From Microbulbifer sp. HZ11 (lineage in GTDB: Bacteria > Pseudomonadota > Gammaproteobacteria > Pseudomonadales > Cellvibrionaceae): a DNA stretch of 64,000 nt. Under the pieces are notes generated by a model. That model saw only the letters and a list, made by a program, of their open reading frames with translations, had not been told where the DNA came from and did not search any database. The stretch covers positions 558,001 to 622,000 of the forward strand of contig NZ_JELR01000002.1 of NCBI RefSeq assembly GCF_000708675.1. The letters are read 5' to 3'. Both the position numbers and the translations under genes were made by a program. Below, piece after piece: positions 17,967 through 27,162 of this stretch (the stretch's first letter is position 1; each line of letters starts with the position of its first letter).

Positions 17967-19361
17967 ATGCTGGATACTCTGATCCTTTCGCGCATACAGT
18001 TCGCTGCCAATATCAGCTTTCATATTCTCTTCCCTACCATCACCATTGCTCTCTGCTGGATTCTGTTCTTTTTCAAATTGCGCTTCGATCTCACCGACAA
18101 CCCGGTGTGGATGCGAGCCTATCGCTTCTGGGTAAAAATTTTCGCACTGACGTTTGCCCTTGGCGTGGTAAGTGGTATCACCATGTCGTTCCAGTTCGGC
18201 ACCAACTGGCCCGGATATATGGAAACCGTGGGCAATATTGCAGGGCCCTTGCTGGGCTATGAAGTACTGACTGCATTTTTTCTCGAAGCGACCTTTCTCG
18301 GCATCATGTTGTTCGGGATCAAGCGGGTACCCAGCAAGGTACACACTTTCGCCGCGTTGATGGTCGCCATCGGCACAACGCTTTCTGCCTTCTGGATTCT
18401 CGCGCTCAATTCCTGGATGCAGACACCGGCCGGCTATGAAATCCGCGATGGTGTTGTGCATGCCACCAGCTGGCTGGAGGTGATCTTCAATCCCTCCTTC
18501 CCCTACCGGCTGGCGCATATGCTGCTGGCCTCCGGCCTCACTGCGGCATTTTTTGTCTGCGGACTTTCCGCCTACCGGATTCTGAAGGGCGACGGAAAGC
18601 AGGCGCCGCGGCTGGCACTGAAAACAGGCCTGATTCTGGCCGCCATACTCGCGCCATTGCAGGCCTTTGTGGGCGACCTACACGGACTGAATACCTTTGA
18701 ACATCAGCCGCAGAAAATCGCTGCCATGGAAGGTGTGTGGGAGACCGAGCGCGGCGCACCGCTGCTGCTATTCGCCGTGCCCAATGAAGAAACCCGCAGC
18801 AACGACTTTGCCGTGGGTATCCCCAGTCTCGCCAGCCTGATCCTTACCCATGAACCGGACGGCGAAATTCGCGGGCTCAACGAATTTGAAGGCGATCACC
18901 CACCGGTAAAACCGCTGTTTTTCGGCTTCCGCATTATGGTGGGGATGGGCCTGCTGATGCTCGCCACCGCCTGGACCGGCTGCTATCTGCTGCGCCGCAA
19001 GAAATCGCTGCCACCAATTTTTCTCAAGCTGCTGGTAGCCATGACCTTCTCTGGCTGGGTCGCCACTCTCGCAGGCTGGTACGTCACCGAGGTAGGGCGG
19101 CAACCCTGGCTGGTTACCGGGATTCTTAAAACCGCGGATGCGGTAACCCCGGTGGCACCCGCCAACGTGGGTCTTTCCCTCGCGCTCTACCTGACCGTGT
19201 ATGTGATTCTAATGTGGGCCTATATCCACACGCTGAAACGTATGGCGCTCAAGTCGGTCACCGTGGAGGAATTTGAAACCGCAGAGCCGGCAGCGGATGG
19301 CAGCCTGACCAATCTGCCCCACTCGCAAACCCACATCGACACTCGTGGAGGTACAGCATGA
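17967..19361 (+). CDS. cydA: Cytochrome bd oxidase subunit I (CIO type)
   Basis: A 464-aa multi-pass inner-membrane subunit. It holds the haems and the quinol site and reduces oxygen to water. Seen: ISRIQFAANISFHILFPT with haem-ligand His near 19, GTNWPGYMETVG, LEATFLGIMLFG, and the quinol-loop region FVGDLHGLNTFEHQPQKIAAMEG followed by a short loop, then the conserved GRQPW. The short Q-loop is the mark of the cyanide-insensitive (CioA) branch. The start is ATG 17967 with AAAGAG upstream; a GTG lies two codons earlier. It overlaps cydB by four bases, so the two are co-translated. Confidence 0.93.
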   Translation: MLDTLILSRIQFAANISFHILFPTITIALCWILFFFKLRFDLTDNPVWMRAYRFWVKIFALTFALGVVSGITMSFQFGTNWPGYMETVGNIAGPLLGYEVLTAFFLEATFLGIMLFGIKRVPSKVHTFAALMVAIGTTLSAFWILALNSWMQTPAGYEIRDGVVHATSWLEVIFNPSFPYRLAHMLLASGLTAAFFVCGLSAYRILKGDGKQAPRLALKTGLILAAILAPLQAFVGDLHGLNTFEHQPQKIAAMEGVWETERGAPLLLFAVPNEETRSNDFAVGIPSLASLILTHEPDGEIRGLNEFEGDHPPVKPLFFGFRIMVGMGLLMLATAWTGCYLLRRKKSLPPIFLKLLVAMTFSGWVATLAGWYVTEVGRQPWLVTGILKTADAVTPVAPANVGLSLALYLTVYVILMWAYIHTLKRMALKSVTVEEFETAEPAADGSLTNLPHSQTHIDTRGGTA

Positions 19362-20377
19362 ACGAGATGATCAACCACAGCGGCGACTGGTTGCCGGTGG
19401 TCTTTATCGCATTGATGGGTGTGGCGGTACTGGCCTACGCGATTCTCGATGGCTACGACCTGGGCGTGGGTATCCTGTTGCCAATGGGCGGACAGGACGA
19501 GCTGCAGCGGGACACCATGATTGCCTCCATCGGCCCGTTCTGGGATGCCAACGAAACCTGGCTGGTACTGGCTATCGGGCTGTTGCTGATTGCCTTCCCC
19601 GCGGCCCACAGCCTGATCCTGATGCACCTGTATATTCCCGTCGCAATCATGTTGATCGGTCTGATCATGCGCGGGGTGGCCTTCGACTTCCGCGCCAAGG
19701 CGGCAGTGGACCACAAGCTGGCCTGGGACCGAACCTTCAAAATCGGCTCCCTTCTGACCACGCTTACCCAGGGCTATATGCTCGGGCAATATGTAATGGG
19801 CTTCGACCAGAGCCTGCCGTCACTGCTTTTCTGCGGAGTATCCGCACTCGGTGTCACCGCGGCTTACAGCTATATTGGAGCCGCGTGGCTGGTACTGAAA
19901 ACCGAAGGCACCCTGCAGGCACGGGCAGTGCGCTGGGCCCGCCTGGCTGGCCGCGCCTCCCTGGTGGGCGTGATTGCCGTGTGCGCTATCAACCCGCTGG
20001 TGAACCCCGGCGTTTTCGACCGCTGGTTTACCTTTCCACTGGTGATGTTTGTGCTGCTGATCCCGGCGCTGTGTTTCCTGGGGTTTGTCTGCAACGACAT
20101 ACTGCTGGCGCGTCTGCCCAAGGCCGATGATCGCCACAGCGCCGTGCCCTTCGCCATTGTGGTGGGGATTTTCACCCTGTGTTTCAGCGGGATTGGATTC
20201 AGCTTTTTTCCGGAAATCGTTCCCGGGCAGATGAATATCTGGGAGGCGGCCAGTGCACGGGAATCCCTGCAGTTTATTCTGGTGGGAGCCGTAATCGTGA
20301 TTCCAGTGATACTGCTGTACACGGCGTTTTCTTACCGGGTGTTTCGCGGGAAAGCGACCGAGTTGCACTACCATTGA
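19358..20377 (+). CDS. cydB: Cytochrome bd oxidase subunit II
   Basis: A 339-aa inner-membrane partner of CydA with about eight TM helices. Family features are LPVVFIALMGVAVLAYAILDGYDLGVGIL at the N-terminus, the FWDANETWLVLA segment and the GPFWD motif. It starts in the ATGA overlap with cydA. No short CydX/YbgT-type ORF follows; a terminator begins 23 bases downstream. CIO-type operons often lack that small subunit in this position. Confidence 0.93.
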   Translation: MNEMINHSGDWLPVVFIALMGVAVLAYAILDGYDLGVGILLPMGGQDELQRDTMIASIGPFWDANETWLVLAIGLLLIAFPAAHSLILMHLYIPVAIMLIGLIMRGVAFDFRAKAAVDHKLAWDRTFKIGSLLTTLTQGYMLGQYVMGFDQSLPSLLFCGVSALGVTAAYSYIGAAWLVLKTEGTLQARAVRWARLAGRASLVGVIAVCAINPLVNPGVFDRWFTFPLVMFVLLIPALCFLGFVCNDILLARLPKADDRHSAVPFAIVVGIFTLCFSGIGFSFFPEIVPGQMNIWEAASARESLQFILVGAVIVIPVILLYTAFSYRVFRGKATELHYH

Positions 20378-20400
20378 AGGTCGTTGGTTTCGCAGATACG

Positions 20401-20427
20401 AAAAGCCCTGATTTTTCAGGGCTTTTT
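20401..20427 (+). terminator. Terminator of cydAB
   Basis: AAAAGCCCTGA and TCAGGGCTTTT (20401-20411, 20416-20426) form perfect 11-bp arms around TTTT, with a final T run. It is symmetric, so it can also stop leftward reading. A second small hairpin, CCTGCGGG/CCCGCAGG, follows at 20435-20456. Confidence 0.85.
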
Positions 20428-20479
20428 GGGTTTACCTGCGGGCAGGCTCCCGCAGGAAAGGTGCTTTCCCGGTGAGAAG

Positions 20480-21694
20480 CTACTGCTTCCACTTGCGGTA
20501 TTCTTTCAACGCCTTGTAGGGGCGCTCGCTGTACCAGGCGTAGCCCTCACGACGCTCGGCGGATATTTTCTCAATCTCGAACTGGATACTGCCATCGCGG
20601 TCGCCGAAAACCGGGCGATTACTGTCGATATCGTAAAAGCGCCCCCACAGCGGATCGGCGTTCTCATCCGGCATCAGTGCCGGCAACACTTCGCCACGTC
20701 GGTAACGCAGGCCGTCGATCCGGCGCTTCTCGAACCAGCCAGCCGCGCTGTCGATTGCGTCGCGCACCGGCGGTGACGGATTCTCGAGAGTCATCAGAAA
20801 CAGCATCAGATCCGCACTTTCACTGGTGGCCAGGGCAGCCGGCTCAAAGGCGCGCGCGGACGTGGGCTCCAGGGTAAGCGGGTGGTGCTGGGCACCCCAA
20901 ATAGTGGGCTCACCGTTCACTTTTACTTGCGTCGCTACCAGCATATCCAGAGCGCGGCGCAGACTGTCTCTGGCCCAGGTTTTTAGTTGTTCCGGTAAAA
21001 ACGCGAAACGGGCATCCCCCTGCGCCACCACACCGATTATTTCCAGCAGGTTGGCAATGGCATCATCATTGAACGTAATGTCATCGTGGTAACCACCACG
21101 CAGGGGAAACGTTTGCGGCCAGCCCCCATTGGGGTACTGGGCCAGAAGAATGTAGCGCAGAGCGCGGCTGGCGGAGTCGCAATAGCGCGCCTCTCCGGTG
21201 GTATTACACGCGTTCACCATCACCCAGAACTGCACACTGGTCGCGTTGTTATCAAATGTGGGGATATACTTTTTTTCGGTGCCGTAGTACTGCCCCGGCT
21301 GGCGTGGTTCGCGCATGTCGGTGCGCTTGGACCAGCCGCCGGAAGGCGTCTGGTAAGTAAGCAGACTGTCGGCAAGGGCGAGGCCTTCGTCACTGGCAAT
21401 ATAGTCGCGATCGTAACGCGCTTTTTTGACGTCGAAACCAAACAGCCTGGCTTTGGTGGGCTTGGTACTTTTTTTGATTCCTGCCGCCTTGCGCTCAGCG
21501 GCCAGAGCCTTCTGATCCAGCTCGGAGAAGAAACGGGAGAGCGCACGATAGTCTTCCATATTGCGGGCGGGCTGGTACGCATCTGCATTTTCCACTTCCG
21601 GACTGCACCCACCGGAGAACAACAACACAAGACTGAGGGAAAACAGACGGGCGGCGCCGGTCCATCGTGCAGGCGGTACTGGTCGCAAGGTCAT
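20480..21694 (-). CDS. Pectate lyase lipoprotein, PL10-type
   Basis: A 404-aa predicted outer-membrane or periplasmic lipoprotein that cleaves polygalacturonate by beta-elimination. The lipobox is LLFSGGC. The lyase core shows family-10 motifs: GGWSKRTDM, PTFDNNATSVQFWVM, GGWPQTFPLRGGYHDDITFNDDAI and WGAQHHPLTLEPTSARAFEPA. The start is the ATG at 21694 just before the signal peptide; longer in-frame starts up to 21790 would only add a leader without ribosome site. Monocistronic. No other pectin genes are next to it, so it may belong to a dispersed pectin-use system. Confidence 0.88.
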   Translation of the reverse strand: MTLRPVPPARWTGAARLFSLSLVLLFSGGCSPEVENADAYQPARNMEDYRALSRFFSELDQKALAAERKAAGIKKSTKPTKARLFGFDVKKARYDRDYIASDEGLALADSLLTYQTPSGGWSKRTDMREPRQPGQYYGTEKKYIPTFDNNATSVQFWVMVNACNTTGEARYCDSASRALRYILLAQYPNGGWPQTFPLRGGYHDDITFNDDAIANLLEIIGVVAQGDARFAFLPEQLKTWARDSLRRALDMLVATQVKVNGEPTIWGAQHHPLTLEPTSARAFEPAALATSESADLMLFLMTLENPSPPVRDAIDSAAGWFEKRRIDGLRYRRGEVLPALMPDENADPLWGRFYDIDSNRPVFGDRDGSIQFEIEKISAERREGYAWYSERPYKALKEYRKWKQ

Positions 21695-21788
21695 AGTAGG
21701 ACTCGCTATCGATCCTGTCAGGCAGGAATCCATTATTTGGTAAGGCCAAATAATGTTAGCAAAAGCACCGCAAGGAAGGAACAGGCAC

Positions 21789-21812
21789 AAAAAAGCCGGG
21801 GCTGGCCCGGCT
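21789..21812 (-). terminator. Terminator of the PepSY gene
   Basis: On the minus strand, AGCCGGG-N5-CCCGGCT is followed by a run of T (21794-21789). It lies 40 bases past the PepSY stop. Confidence 0.8.
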
Positions 21813-21851
21813 CAAAGAATGCATTGGTTTCCTGGCTATTCAGACTGCTAT

Positions 21852-22979
21852 TCAGGCAGTAGCCCCAGCCAGAGCCGCCGCCTTCGCCCGTCTTTTGACC
21901 CGCGCATTGCGGCGCTTCTCGCGGCGCTGGTACCAGATATAGACACCGGTGATCGACAGCAGCAATGGCGACAGGCCCACCAGGCACCACAGGATCTTGC
22001 TCACCAAGCCGGCGAAGTTGCCAAAGTGCAGGCGACGGTAGCTGTCCACGATCACCGCCCCTACCGACGCATCGCGGATATCGTAGCTGAGCATATGCTC
22101 GCCGGTCTGAGCGTTATAGGTGACGTTACTCGCGTACTCGCTGATCAGCGGGTTGCCGGTGTGAACGTCGCCCCAGAAGGTGAAATTGGCACCGGGCTCC
22201 CAGGGAAATGAGATATAAGTGGTCTCAAAATTCTGGATGCGGTTACCGGTATCGTCCATCAGCCCCTGCAGGGAGAGGTCGTCGTTGTACAGACGCTCGG
22301 CCATCTTGTAGTGCTCGTGACCGTCCGCGTGCTCTGCCACCTCGTGGGCAAAATGGGTGATGTTCCACCAGGCACCGGTAAAGCCGAGAATCAGCAGGAT
22401 GGGGGCACCGATGATGCCGGTCATTTTATGCAGGTCGGAAAAGTACACGATCATGCGCGCGTTCCAGCGCAGGGTGAAAAAGTTCTTCCAGAACTTGCGG
22501 TACAGAATAAAACCGGTAATTCCAAGCCCGCACAGCAGGATGGAGAAGACACTGCTGATGAGCATACCCCAGTCACCCAGCAGCAGGGTGTAGTGCAGAT
22601 CGAGCAGCCAGTTGGTGAGGTCGTCGGTCAGGCCGGTGGGGCCGCGCAGCGGCTCGCCGGTGTACTGGTCCATCAGCGCAAAGGTCCACTCGTCGGTACC
22701 GTACTGCATGGTGTAGACCACATCCGCACGGTCCCGATCCTGGAACAGCGCCCAGCCGGTGACCTCATAATCCGGGAAGTTCTTGTGCATGGACGCTTCC
22801 AGCGCATCCAGGCTCAGGCGCTCGCGCCCGGCGGCATCCACCCGCACCAGGTCTGGCGCGAGCATAGTGTCGATCTCGTGTTTGAACACCAGAATGCTAC
22901 CGGTGATACAGATAACCAGCAGCGGGACAAAGGCGGCCAGTGCCATCCAGCTGTGCAGTTTGAACAGGGTTTTATTCAT
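21852..22979 (-). CDS. PepSY-associated TM protein
   Basis: A 375-aa inner-membrane protein with four TM helices of the PepSY-TM family: FKLHSWMALAAFVPLLVICITGSILVF at the N-terminus, a large periplasmic loop, then helices near 150, 190 and 335. Members sit beside siderophore receptors, and several are siderophore-iron reductases; conserved His residues (for example LHSW, LHK, LHFG) would hold haem. The start is ATG 22979 at MNKTLFK. It lies directly downstream of the siderophore receptor gene on the same strand, with its own Fur-like half-site upstream. The C-terminus is Arg/Lys-rich (RREKRRNARVKRRAK) and cytoplasmic. Confidence 0.87.
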   Translation of the reverse strand: MNKTLFKLHSWMALAAFVPLLVICITGSILVFKHEIDTMLAPDLVRVDAAGRERLSLDALEASMHKNFPDYEVTGWALFQDRDRADVVYTMQYGTDEWTFALMDQYTGEPLRGPTGLTDDLTNWLLDLHYTLLLGDWGMLISSVFSILLCGLGITGFILYRKFWKNFFTLRWNARMIVYFSDLHKMTGIIGAPILLILGFTGAWWNITHFAHEVAEHADGHEHYKMAERLYNDDLSLQGLMDDTGNRIQNFETTYISFPWEPGANFTFWGDVHTGNPLISEYASNVTYNAQTGEHMLSYDIRDASVGAVIVDSYRRLHFGNFAGLVSKILWCLVGLSPLLLSITGVYIWYQRREKRRNARVKRRAKAAALAGATA

Positions 22980-23112
22980 GATTCTTGGTGTTAGAGCTCT
23001 AAACGGGCGCTTGCGCACAATTTAAATAACGGCGAAGGACACACTGGGCTGACCAATATGTAGATATCAACCTGGACGGCAGTCTAGCCCTCCACCCAAT
23101 CAAATACAACGC

Positions 23113-23124
23113 ATTCTCATTTAG
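23113..23124 (-). promoter_or_regulatory. Fur-like half-site before the PepSY gene
   Basis: The minus strand reads CTAAATGAGAAT, identical over 12 bases to the site before the siderophore receptor. AATGAGAAT is one arm of the Fur palindrome; the other arm here is weak (CGTTGTATT). It lies 134 bases before the PepSY start codon. Confidence 0.5.
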
Positions 23125-23175
23125 CTTCTCGCAATCGAAGTCTGCCGTAAAATATATGCTGGCCCAAAGACAAAA

Positions 23176-23207
23176 GGGCCGGACAAACTTCTGGTTTGCA
23201 CGGCCCC
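23176..23207 (-). terminator. Terminator of the siderophore receptor
   Basis: On the minus strand GGGCCG-TGCAAAC and GTTTGTC-CGGCCC fold around a 5-nt loop and are followed by TTTTGT. It separates the receptor from the PepSY gene, which then needs its own promoter. Confidence 0.75.
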
Positions 23208-23237
23208 TTGGCGGATCATCAGACCAGGCTGGAGGTG

Positions 23238-25325
23238 TCAGAAGCTGTACTGGAAAGACACCTGGCCGTGACGGGGAGCCCCGTAAATGGCACCGTATGC
23301 AAGGCCTTCCACGTACTTCTCATCAAACAGGTTGTTGATATTGAGGCGCACCGTCGCCGCTTCGCTCACTTCATAGGATGCAAAAGCATCCGCACGGAAG
23401 AAGGCGTCCTGCTCGGCGTAGCTGCCGACAATGTCTGACTGCCAGCGACCGTTCACACCCACTCGCAGCTGCGGCACGGCATCCAGGCGAGTATCAAAAC
23501 GTACCAGGGCGGTGGTGCGCGGTACCCACTCGTAGATGTCGTTGCCATCGGGGCCGGTCAGATCCAGATGGGTCAGCCCCACGGTGAGGTTGGTATTGTC
23601 GGTGACCTGCCCCACCGCTTCGATCTCGAAGCCTTCCGACTTGACGTCTTTGGGGGCGTACCAGGAAGTACCATCTATCTGGCCTGCGTAAGTCGCCAGG
23701 CCCTGCTGCTCTGCACTGAATACCGCGGCGGTGGTCAACAGGCGGTTGTCGAACCACTCGGCCTTAACACCCGCTTCCATATTCACACCTTTCATCGGGT
23801 CCAGATAGACACGGTTGATATCGGTCTGGTCCTGATTCTGGAAAATATCGGAGTAGGAAACGTAGCCGAGAATATTGTCGGTGAAATCGTAGGTCAGCCC
23901 CATATACGGGCTGGTCTCTTCGGTATCCGGGTAGTAGGTCTGGGACACACCACCGCCGTAGATAGAGCTACCTTCCCGCGCCAGCTTGATGGAGTTCACG
24001 CCCACGATCGCGTTGAGCGCGTCGGTGATGCTCAGGCGCGCGGCGGCGTACAGTCGGGTCAGCTCCTGTTCACCGGCAGACGCGGGAGACATATCTCCCC
24101 AGTCGGGTTCCGGGTAGTCTTTGCCACCGTGTGGAATTGGCAACGGCAGATAGAAAAATTCATCGGAAAATGCCGCCGATGCGGAAGCGGTTTCGCGCAT
24201 GGAGTGGCTGAGGCCGGTGATCAGCGTGTGCTCCTGACCGAAGGCAGTGAAGGCACCGGAGAGGTTCACGTCCAGCAGATCATTGGTGCTGTCAGTAGCA
24301 CCGCGATACGGCCAGCCGAGGGGACCAGTCCCATCTTCATTAATGTAACTGCCCCAGGCGTACAGGAGTTTGGACTGGGTTTCGTTCTCATGGCGGTTGT
24401 AGGTGAACTTGGCTTCCCAGCCCTCGGGCAGCTGGTGGGTATATTCAACAAATGCGGTTCTGGATTCGGTATCCCAGTAAGCCCATTCCGCCGCGGTGGA
24501 CGTGGAGGTATCGAAGTCCGCCATGCTGCCGTCGGGGTAGAACAGGATCAACGATCCCCACATGGGAGAATCCTGCTTGTCATCGCGGATGGTCAGGCCC
24601 GCGGTCAGTACACCGTTGGTGCCAATCTGGCCGTCAACCACACCGTATACAGACAGCTTCTCATCGTGCTGGTCGCGGATATGGGAATCTTTGTCCTCGT
24701 AGGCAACAACCACACGACCGGCCCAGCTGCCATCTTCGGTCAGCACCTGGTTGTAATCTGCTGCGGCACGTTTGTAGCCGTAGGAGCCACCACGGAAATC
24801 GACGATGCCACCGGTTTCATTGGTAGGGCGCTTGCGCACATAGTTGATAGTGCCGGAGGCGTTGCCCACACCGGTCAGCAGGCCGTTGGCGCCGCGAATC
24901 AGCTCGATTTTTTCAAACAGGAAGGTATCCAGCTGTCCCACAACGGTGCCAAAGTCATTGGTCATCCCGAGACCATCCACCTGCGTCAGCTGGATCTCGA
25001 AACCGCGGGAGTTGTAGGTGGCGCGGTTGGTCTCGTACTGATCGACGTTTACCCCGGTGCTCAGCTCCAGCGCATCGTTGGCGCCGGTGACACCAAAGTC
25101 TTCCATCGTGCGCTGATCGACGATACTGATGGACTGGGGGGTGTCCTTGATGGCCAGCGCGAGGCCAGTGGCACCACGACTGACACGCTTTTCACGCACA
25201 CCAACAACGGTCATTTCTTCGATCGACGTTGCCGCTTCGCCTTCCTCGGCCGCAATGGCGCTATTGGCCGCAGCCAGTGCAACAGCCAGCAGAGAGCCGG
25301 CGAAAATACGTTGATTTGATTGCAT
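23238..25325 (-). CDS. TonB-dependent siderophore receptor
   Basis: A 695-aa outer-membrane receptor. Signal peptide MQSNQRIFAGSLLAVALAAANSAIAAEE, TonB box IEEMTVVG, then the plug signature of ferric-siderophore receptors (ATGLALAIKDTPQSISIVDQRTMEDF, ELIRGANGLLTGVGNASGTINYVRKRP) and a barrel ending VSFQYSF. This plug type is shared by FhuE/FpvA-like receptors; the exact ligand cannot be read. The start is ATG 25325 with GGGGAC upstream. A Fur-like site lies 73 bases before it, so iron probably represses it. The following PepSY gene is its likely reductase partner. Confidence 0.92.
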   Translation of the reverse strand: MQSNQRIFAGSLLAVALAAANSAIAAEEGEAATSIEEMTVVGVREKRVSRGATGLALAIKDTPQSISIVDQRTMEDFGVTGANDALELSTGVNVDQYETNRATYNSRGFEIQLTQVDGLGMTNDFGTVVGQLDTFLFEKIELIRGANGLLTGVGNASGTINYVRKRPTNETGGIVDFRGGSYGYKRAAADYNQVLTEDGSWAGRVVVAYEDKDSHIRDQHDEKLSVYGVVDGQIGTNGVLTAGLTIRDDKQDSPMWGSLILFYPDGSMADFDTSTSTAAEWAYWDTESRTAFVEYTHQLPEGWEAKFTYNRHENETQSKLLYAWGSYINEDGTGPLGWPYRGATDSTNDLLDVNLSGAFTAFGQEHTLITGLSHSMRETASASAAFSDEFFYLPLPIPHGGKDYPEPDWGDMSPASAGEQELTRLYAAARLSITDALNAIVGVNSIKLAREGSSIYGGGVSQTYYPDTEETSPYMGLTYDFTDNILGYVSYSDIFQNQDQTDINRVYLDPMKGVNMEAGVKAEWFDNRLLTTAAVFSAEQQGLATYAGQIDGTSWYAPKDVKSEGFEIEAVGQVTDNTNLTVGLTHLDLTGPDGNDIYEWVPRTTALVRFDTRLDAVPQLRVGVNGRWQSDIVGSYAEQDAFFRADAFASYEVSEAATVRLNINNLFDEKYVEGLAYGAIYGAPRHGQVSFQYSF

Positions 25326-25397
25326 TATTGAGTCCCCAGGAACTACCCCTTGAATTTGGAACGCGAGTCTAAAGAACCACAACTCGTAATGCAATAG

Positions 25398-25409
25398 ATT
25401 CTCATTTAG
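25398..25409. promoter_or_regulatory. Fur-like site in divergent promoter region
   Basis: CTAAATGAGAAT (minus strand) with a partial second arm ATTGCATTA gives an imperfect Fur palindrome. It lies between the siderophore receptor (start 25325, leftward) and the haem-protein operon (start 25516, rightward), so it could control both. Confidence 0.55.
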
Positions 25410-25515
25410 ACTTTTCTGCAAACGTTCATTCAATAGGTCGAACGGCCTGTGTCATTGAATTGCCATCCGGCCGGTTTACTCTGCCGCCCTTTGGCTGAGG
25501 GAATAAGGGGATCAC

Positions 25516-27162
25516 GTGGCAGCTGATCGCAAAAGCCTGCGCTGGGTTCTGCTGCACGGCATTGCCGCTATCGCGGTACTGTGCAGCCTGTTGACCGGCT
25601 TGCGCATTGCGAGCCTCGCGCGCCCGGAAGTCGCCCGCTTTGAAGAGCTGTTGCCTCAGGGAGAAGTAGTGGGACTGCACTTCCTCAGTGCCCTCGCGAT
25701 CACTCTCGCTGCCGCGCTCTATGTCGGCCACCGTCTGCTCACCGCTTTTCGCGACGGCGCAACCCTGAGTTACCGGTTGCGCTCCCTCAGTGCCTGGCGC
25801 TGGCCAGGCTGGCATCGGGCTATTATCCGCGCTGGCTACCCCGTCTTGCTGCTGTCGCTGGCCAGTGGCTGGCTGCTATTTATAGGCACACAGTGGCATC
25901 TCCGCGACTGGCACTATCTGGGTGCCCTGGCGATGCTCTGCTACCTGGCACTGCACGCGGGGCTCTACCTGGCCCGCTGGGGGCGACATTCGCTGCTGCG
26001 TATCTGTCTCCCCCAGGGCGGGCAGCGCTCACACACTCGCCTGCTTGCGGGCGCAGGGACTCTCGCCCTCACACTGTTACTGTTTACCACCGGCTGGATT
26101 GCTACCGTCGACCAGAGCCAGCTGCCATTGCCTGTCACGCAGATACCATTGACTGACCCGCAACACCCTCCCATCGAAATCGACGGCCGCGCGAATGAAC
26201 CCCAGTGGCAACGGGCCGCGCCCATTACCGTTTACACCGACGGCGGCGCCAACTTTGACGATGGCGCCACCGAGATCACGCTGCGTGCCCTGACCAACGG
26301 TGAAGAATTTTTTCTGTCGGCGCGCTGGCAAGATGCCACCCGCAGCCTAGTGCATTTGCCGTTATTGAAAACAGCAAATGGTTGGGAAGTGCAGCAACAG
26401 GGTTTTCACCATTTCGATGAAACCCGCCATTACGAAGACAAATTTGCAGTGCTGCTTTCTTCCAACTGCAGCTTTGGCGCCGCCGGCACCGCGCATCTGG
26501 GTCGCAAGCCACTATCCGATCGCCCCGCCAACTGGCACGGCAAAGGCTACCACTACAGCAGCGACGGGCAGCTGCACGACCTGTGGCACTGGAAAGCGGT
26601 GCGCACCAACGATATGTATCTCGCCGACGATAACTTTATCGGCCCGCCAGACCAGATGCGCCCAGGAGAGCGCCGCTACACCGCCGGTTACCAGCAGGAC
26701 GGGAAAGAATCCGGCGCCTATGTGATGAACTGGCAGTGGTACAAACCCACCACCATCGTTCCCAAACGCCTGCCCGCAGATCCGATGCAACTGGCAGCGC
26801 TGCAAAACGATGACAGAGAAAACCTCAGAGAAAAGGCCGAATGGGTGATCCCCTGGTTTGACTACCAACCATACTCCGCCGCGCAGGATGCACGCTTCCC
26901 CGAAGGTACCCGGATGCCTTCGGTGATGTACAACTCCAACCGCTTCGAAGGCGACCGTGCCGATGTACGTGCCCGCGGCGAATGGAAAGATGGCTACTGG
27001 AACCTGGAAATGGCGCGCAAACGGGTTACCGGCTCGGCCCTGGATGCCCCCATTGCAGAGGGCACCTGTCTGTGGGTTTCGGCGTTTGACCGCTCCCAGA
27101 TAGCCCACACCCGTCATACCCGCGCCCTCCGCCTGCAGTTTTCCGCGGAGCCCCTCCAATGA
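25516..27162 (+). CDS. Cytochrome b / ethylbenzene-dehydrogenase-like haem protein
   Basis: A 548-aa fusion. The first ~200 residues form a cytochrome b561-like bundle of about five TM helices, with candidate haem His residues near 14, 54, 96, 126 and 139. The rest is a periplasmic domain like the haem-b subunit of ethylbenzene dehydrogenase (IDGRANEPQWQRAAPITVYTDGG, EITLRALTNGEEFFLSARW, CLWVSAFDRSQIAHTRHTRALRLQF). Such fusions pass electrons between quinones and periplasmic partners; the partner here is unknown. The start is GTG, with AAGGGG five bases upstream. It overlaps the next gene by four bases and diverges from the siderophore receptor, across a Fur-like site. Confidence 0.83.
   Translation: MAADRKSLRWVLLHGIAAIAVLCSLLTGLRIASLARPEVARFEELLPQGEVVGLHFLSALAITLAAALYVGHRLLTAFRDGATLSYRLRSLSAWRWPGWHRAIIRAGYPVLLLSLASGWLLFIGTQWHLRDWHYLGALAMLCYLALHAGLYLARWGRHSLLRICLPQGGQRSHTRLLAGAGTLALTLLLFTTGWIATVDQSQLPLPVTQIPLTDPQHPPIEIDGRANEPQWQRAAPITVYTDGGANFDDGATEITLRALTNGEEFFLSARWQDATRSLVHLPLLKTANGWEVQQQGFHHFDETRHYEDKFAVLLSSNCSFGAAGTAHLGRKPLSDRPANWHGKGYHYSSDGQLHDLWHWKAVRTNDMYLADDNFIGPPDQMRPGERRYTAGYQQDGKESGAYVMNWQWYKPTTIVPKRLPADPMQLAALQNDDRENLREKAEWVIPWFDYQPYSAAQDARFPEGTRMPSVMYNSNRFEGDRADVRARGEWKDGYWNLEMARKRVTGSALDAPIAEGTCLWVSAFDRSQIAHTRHTRALRLQFSAEPLQ

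Noticed and set aside
20378..20480. CydX-type small subunit after cydB
   Set aside because: No short membrane ORF fits before the terminator at 20401.
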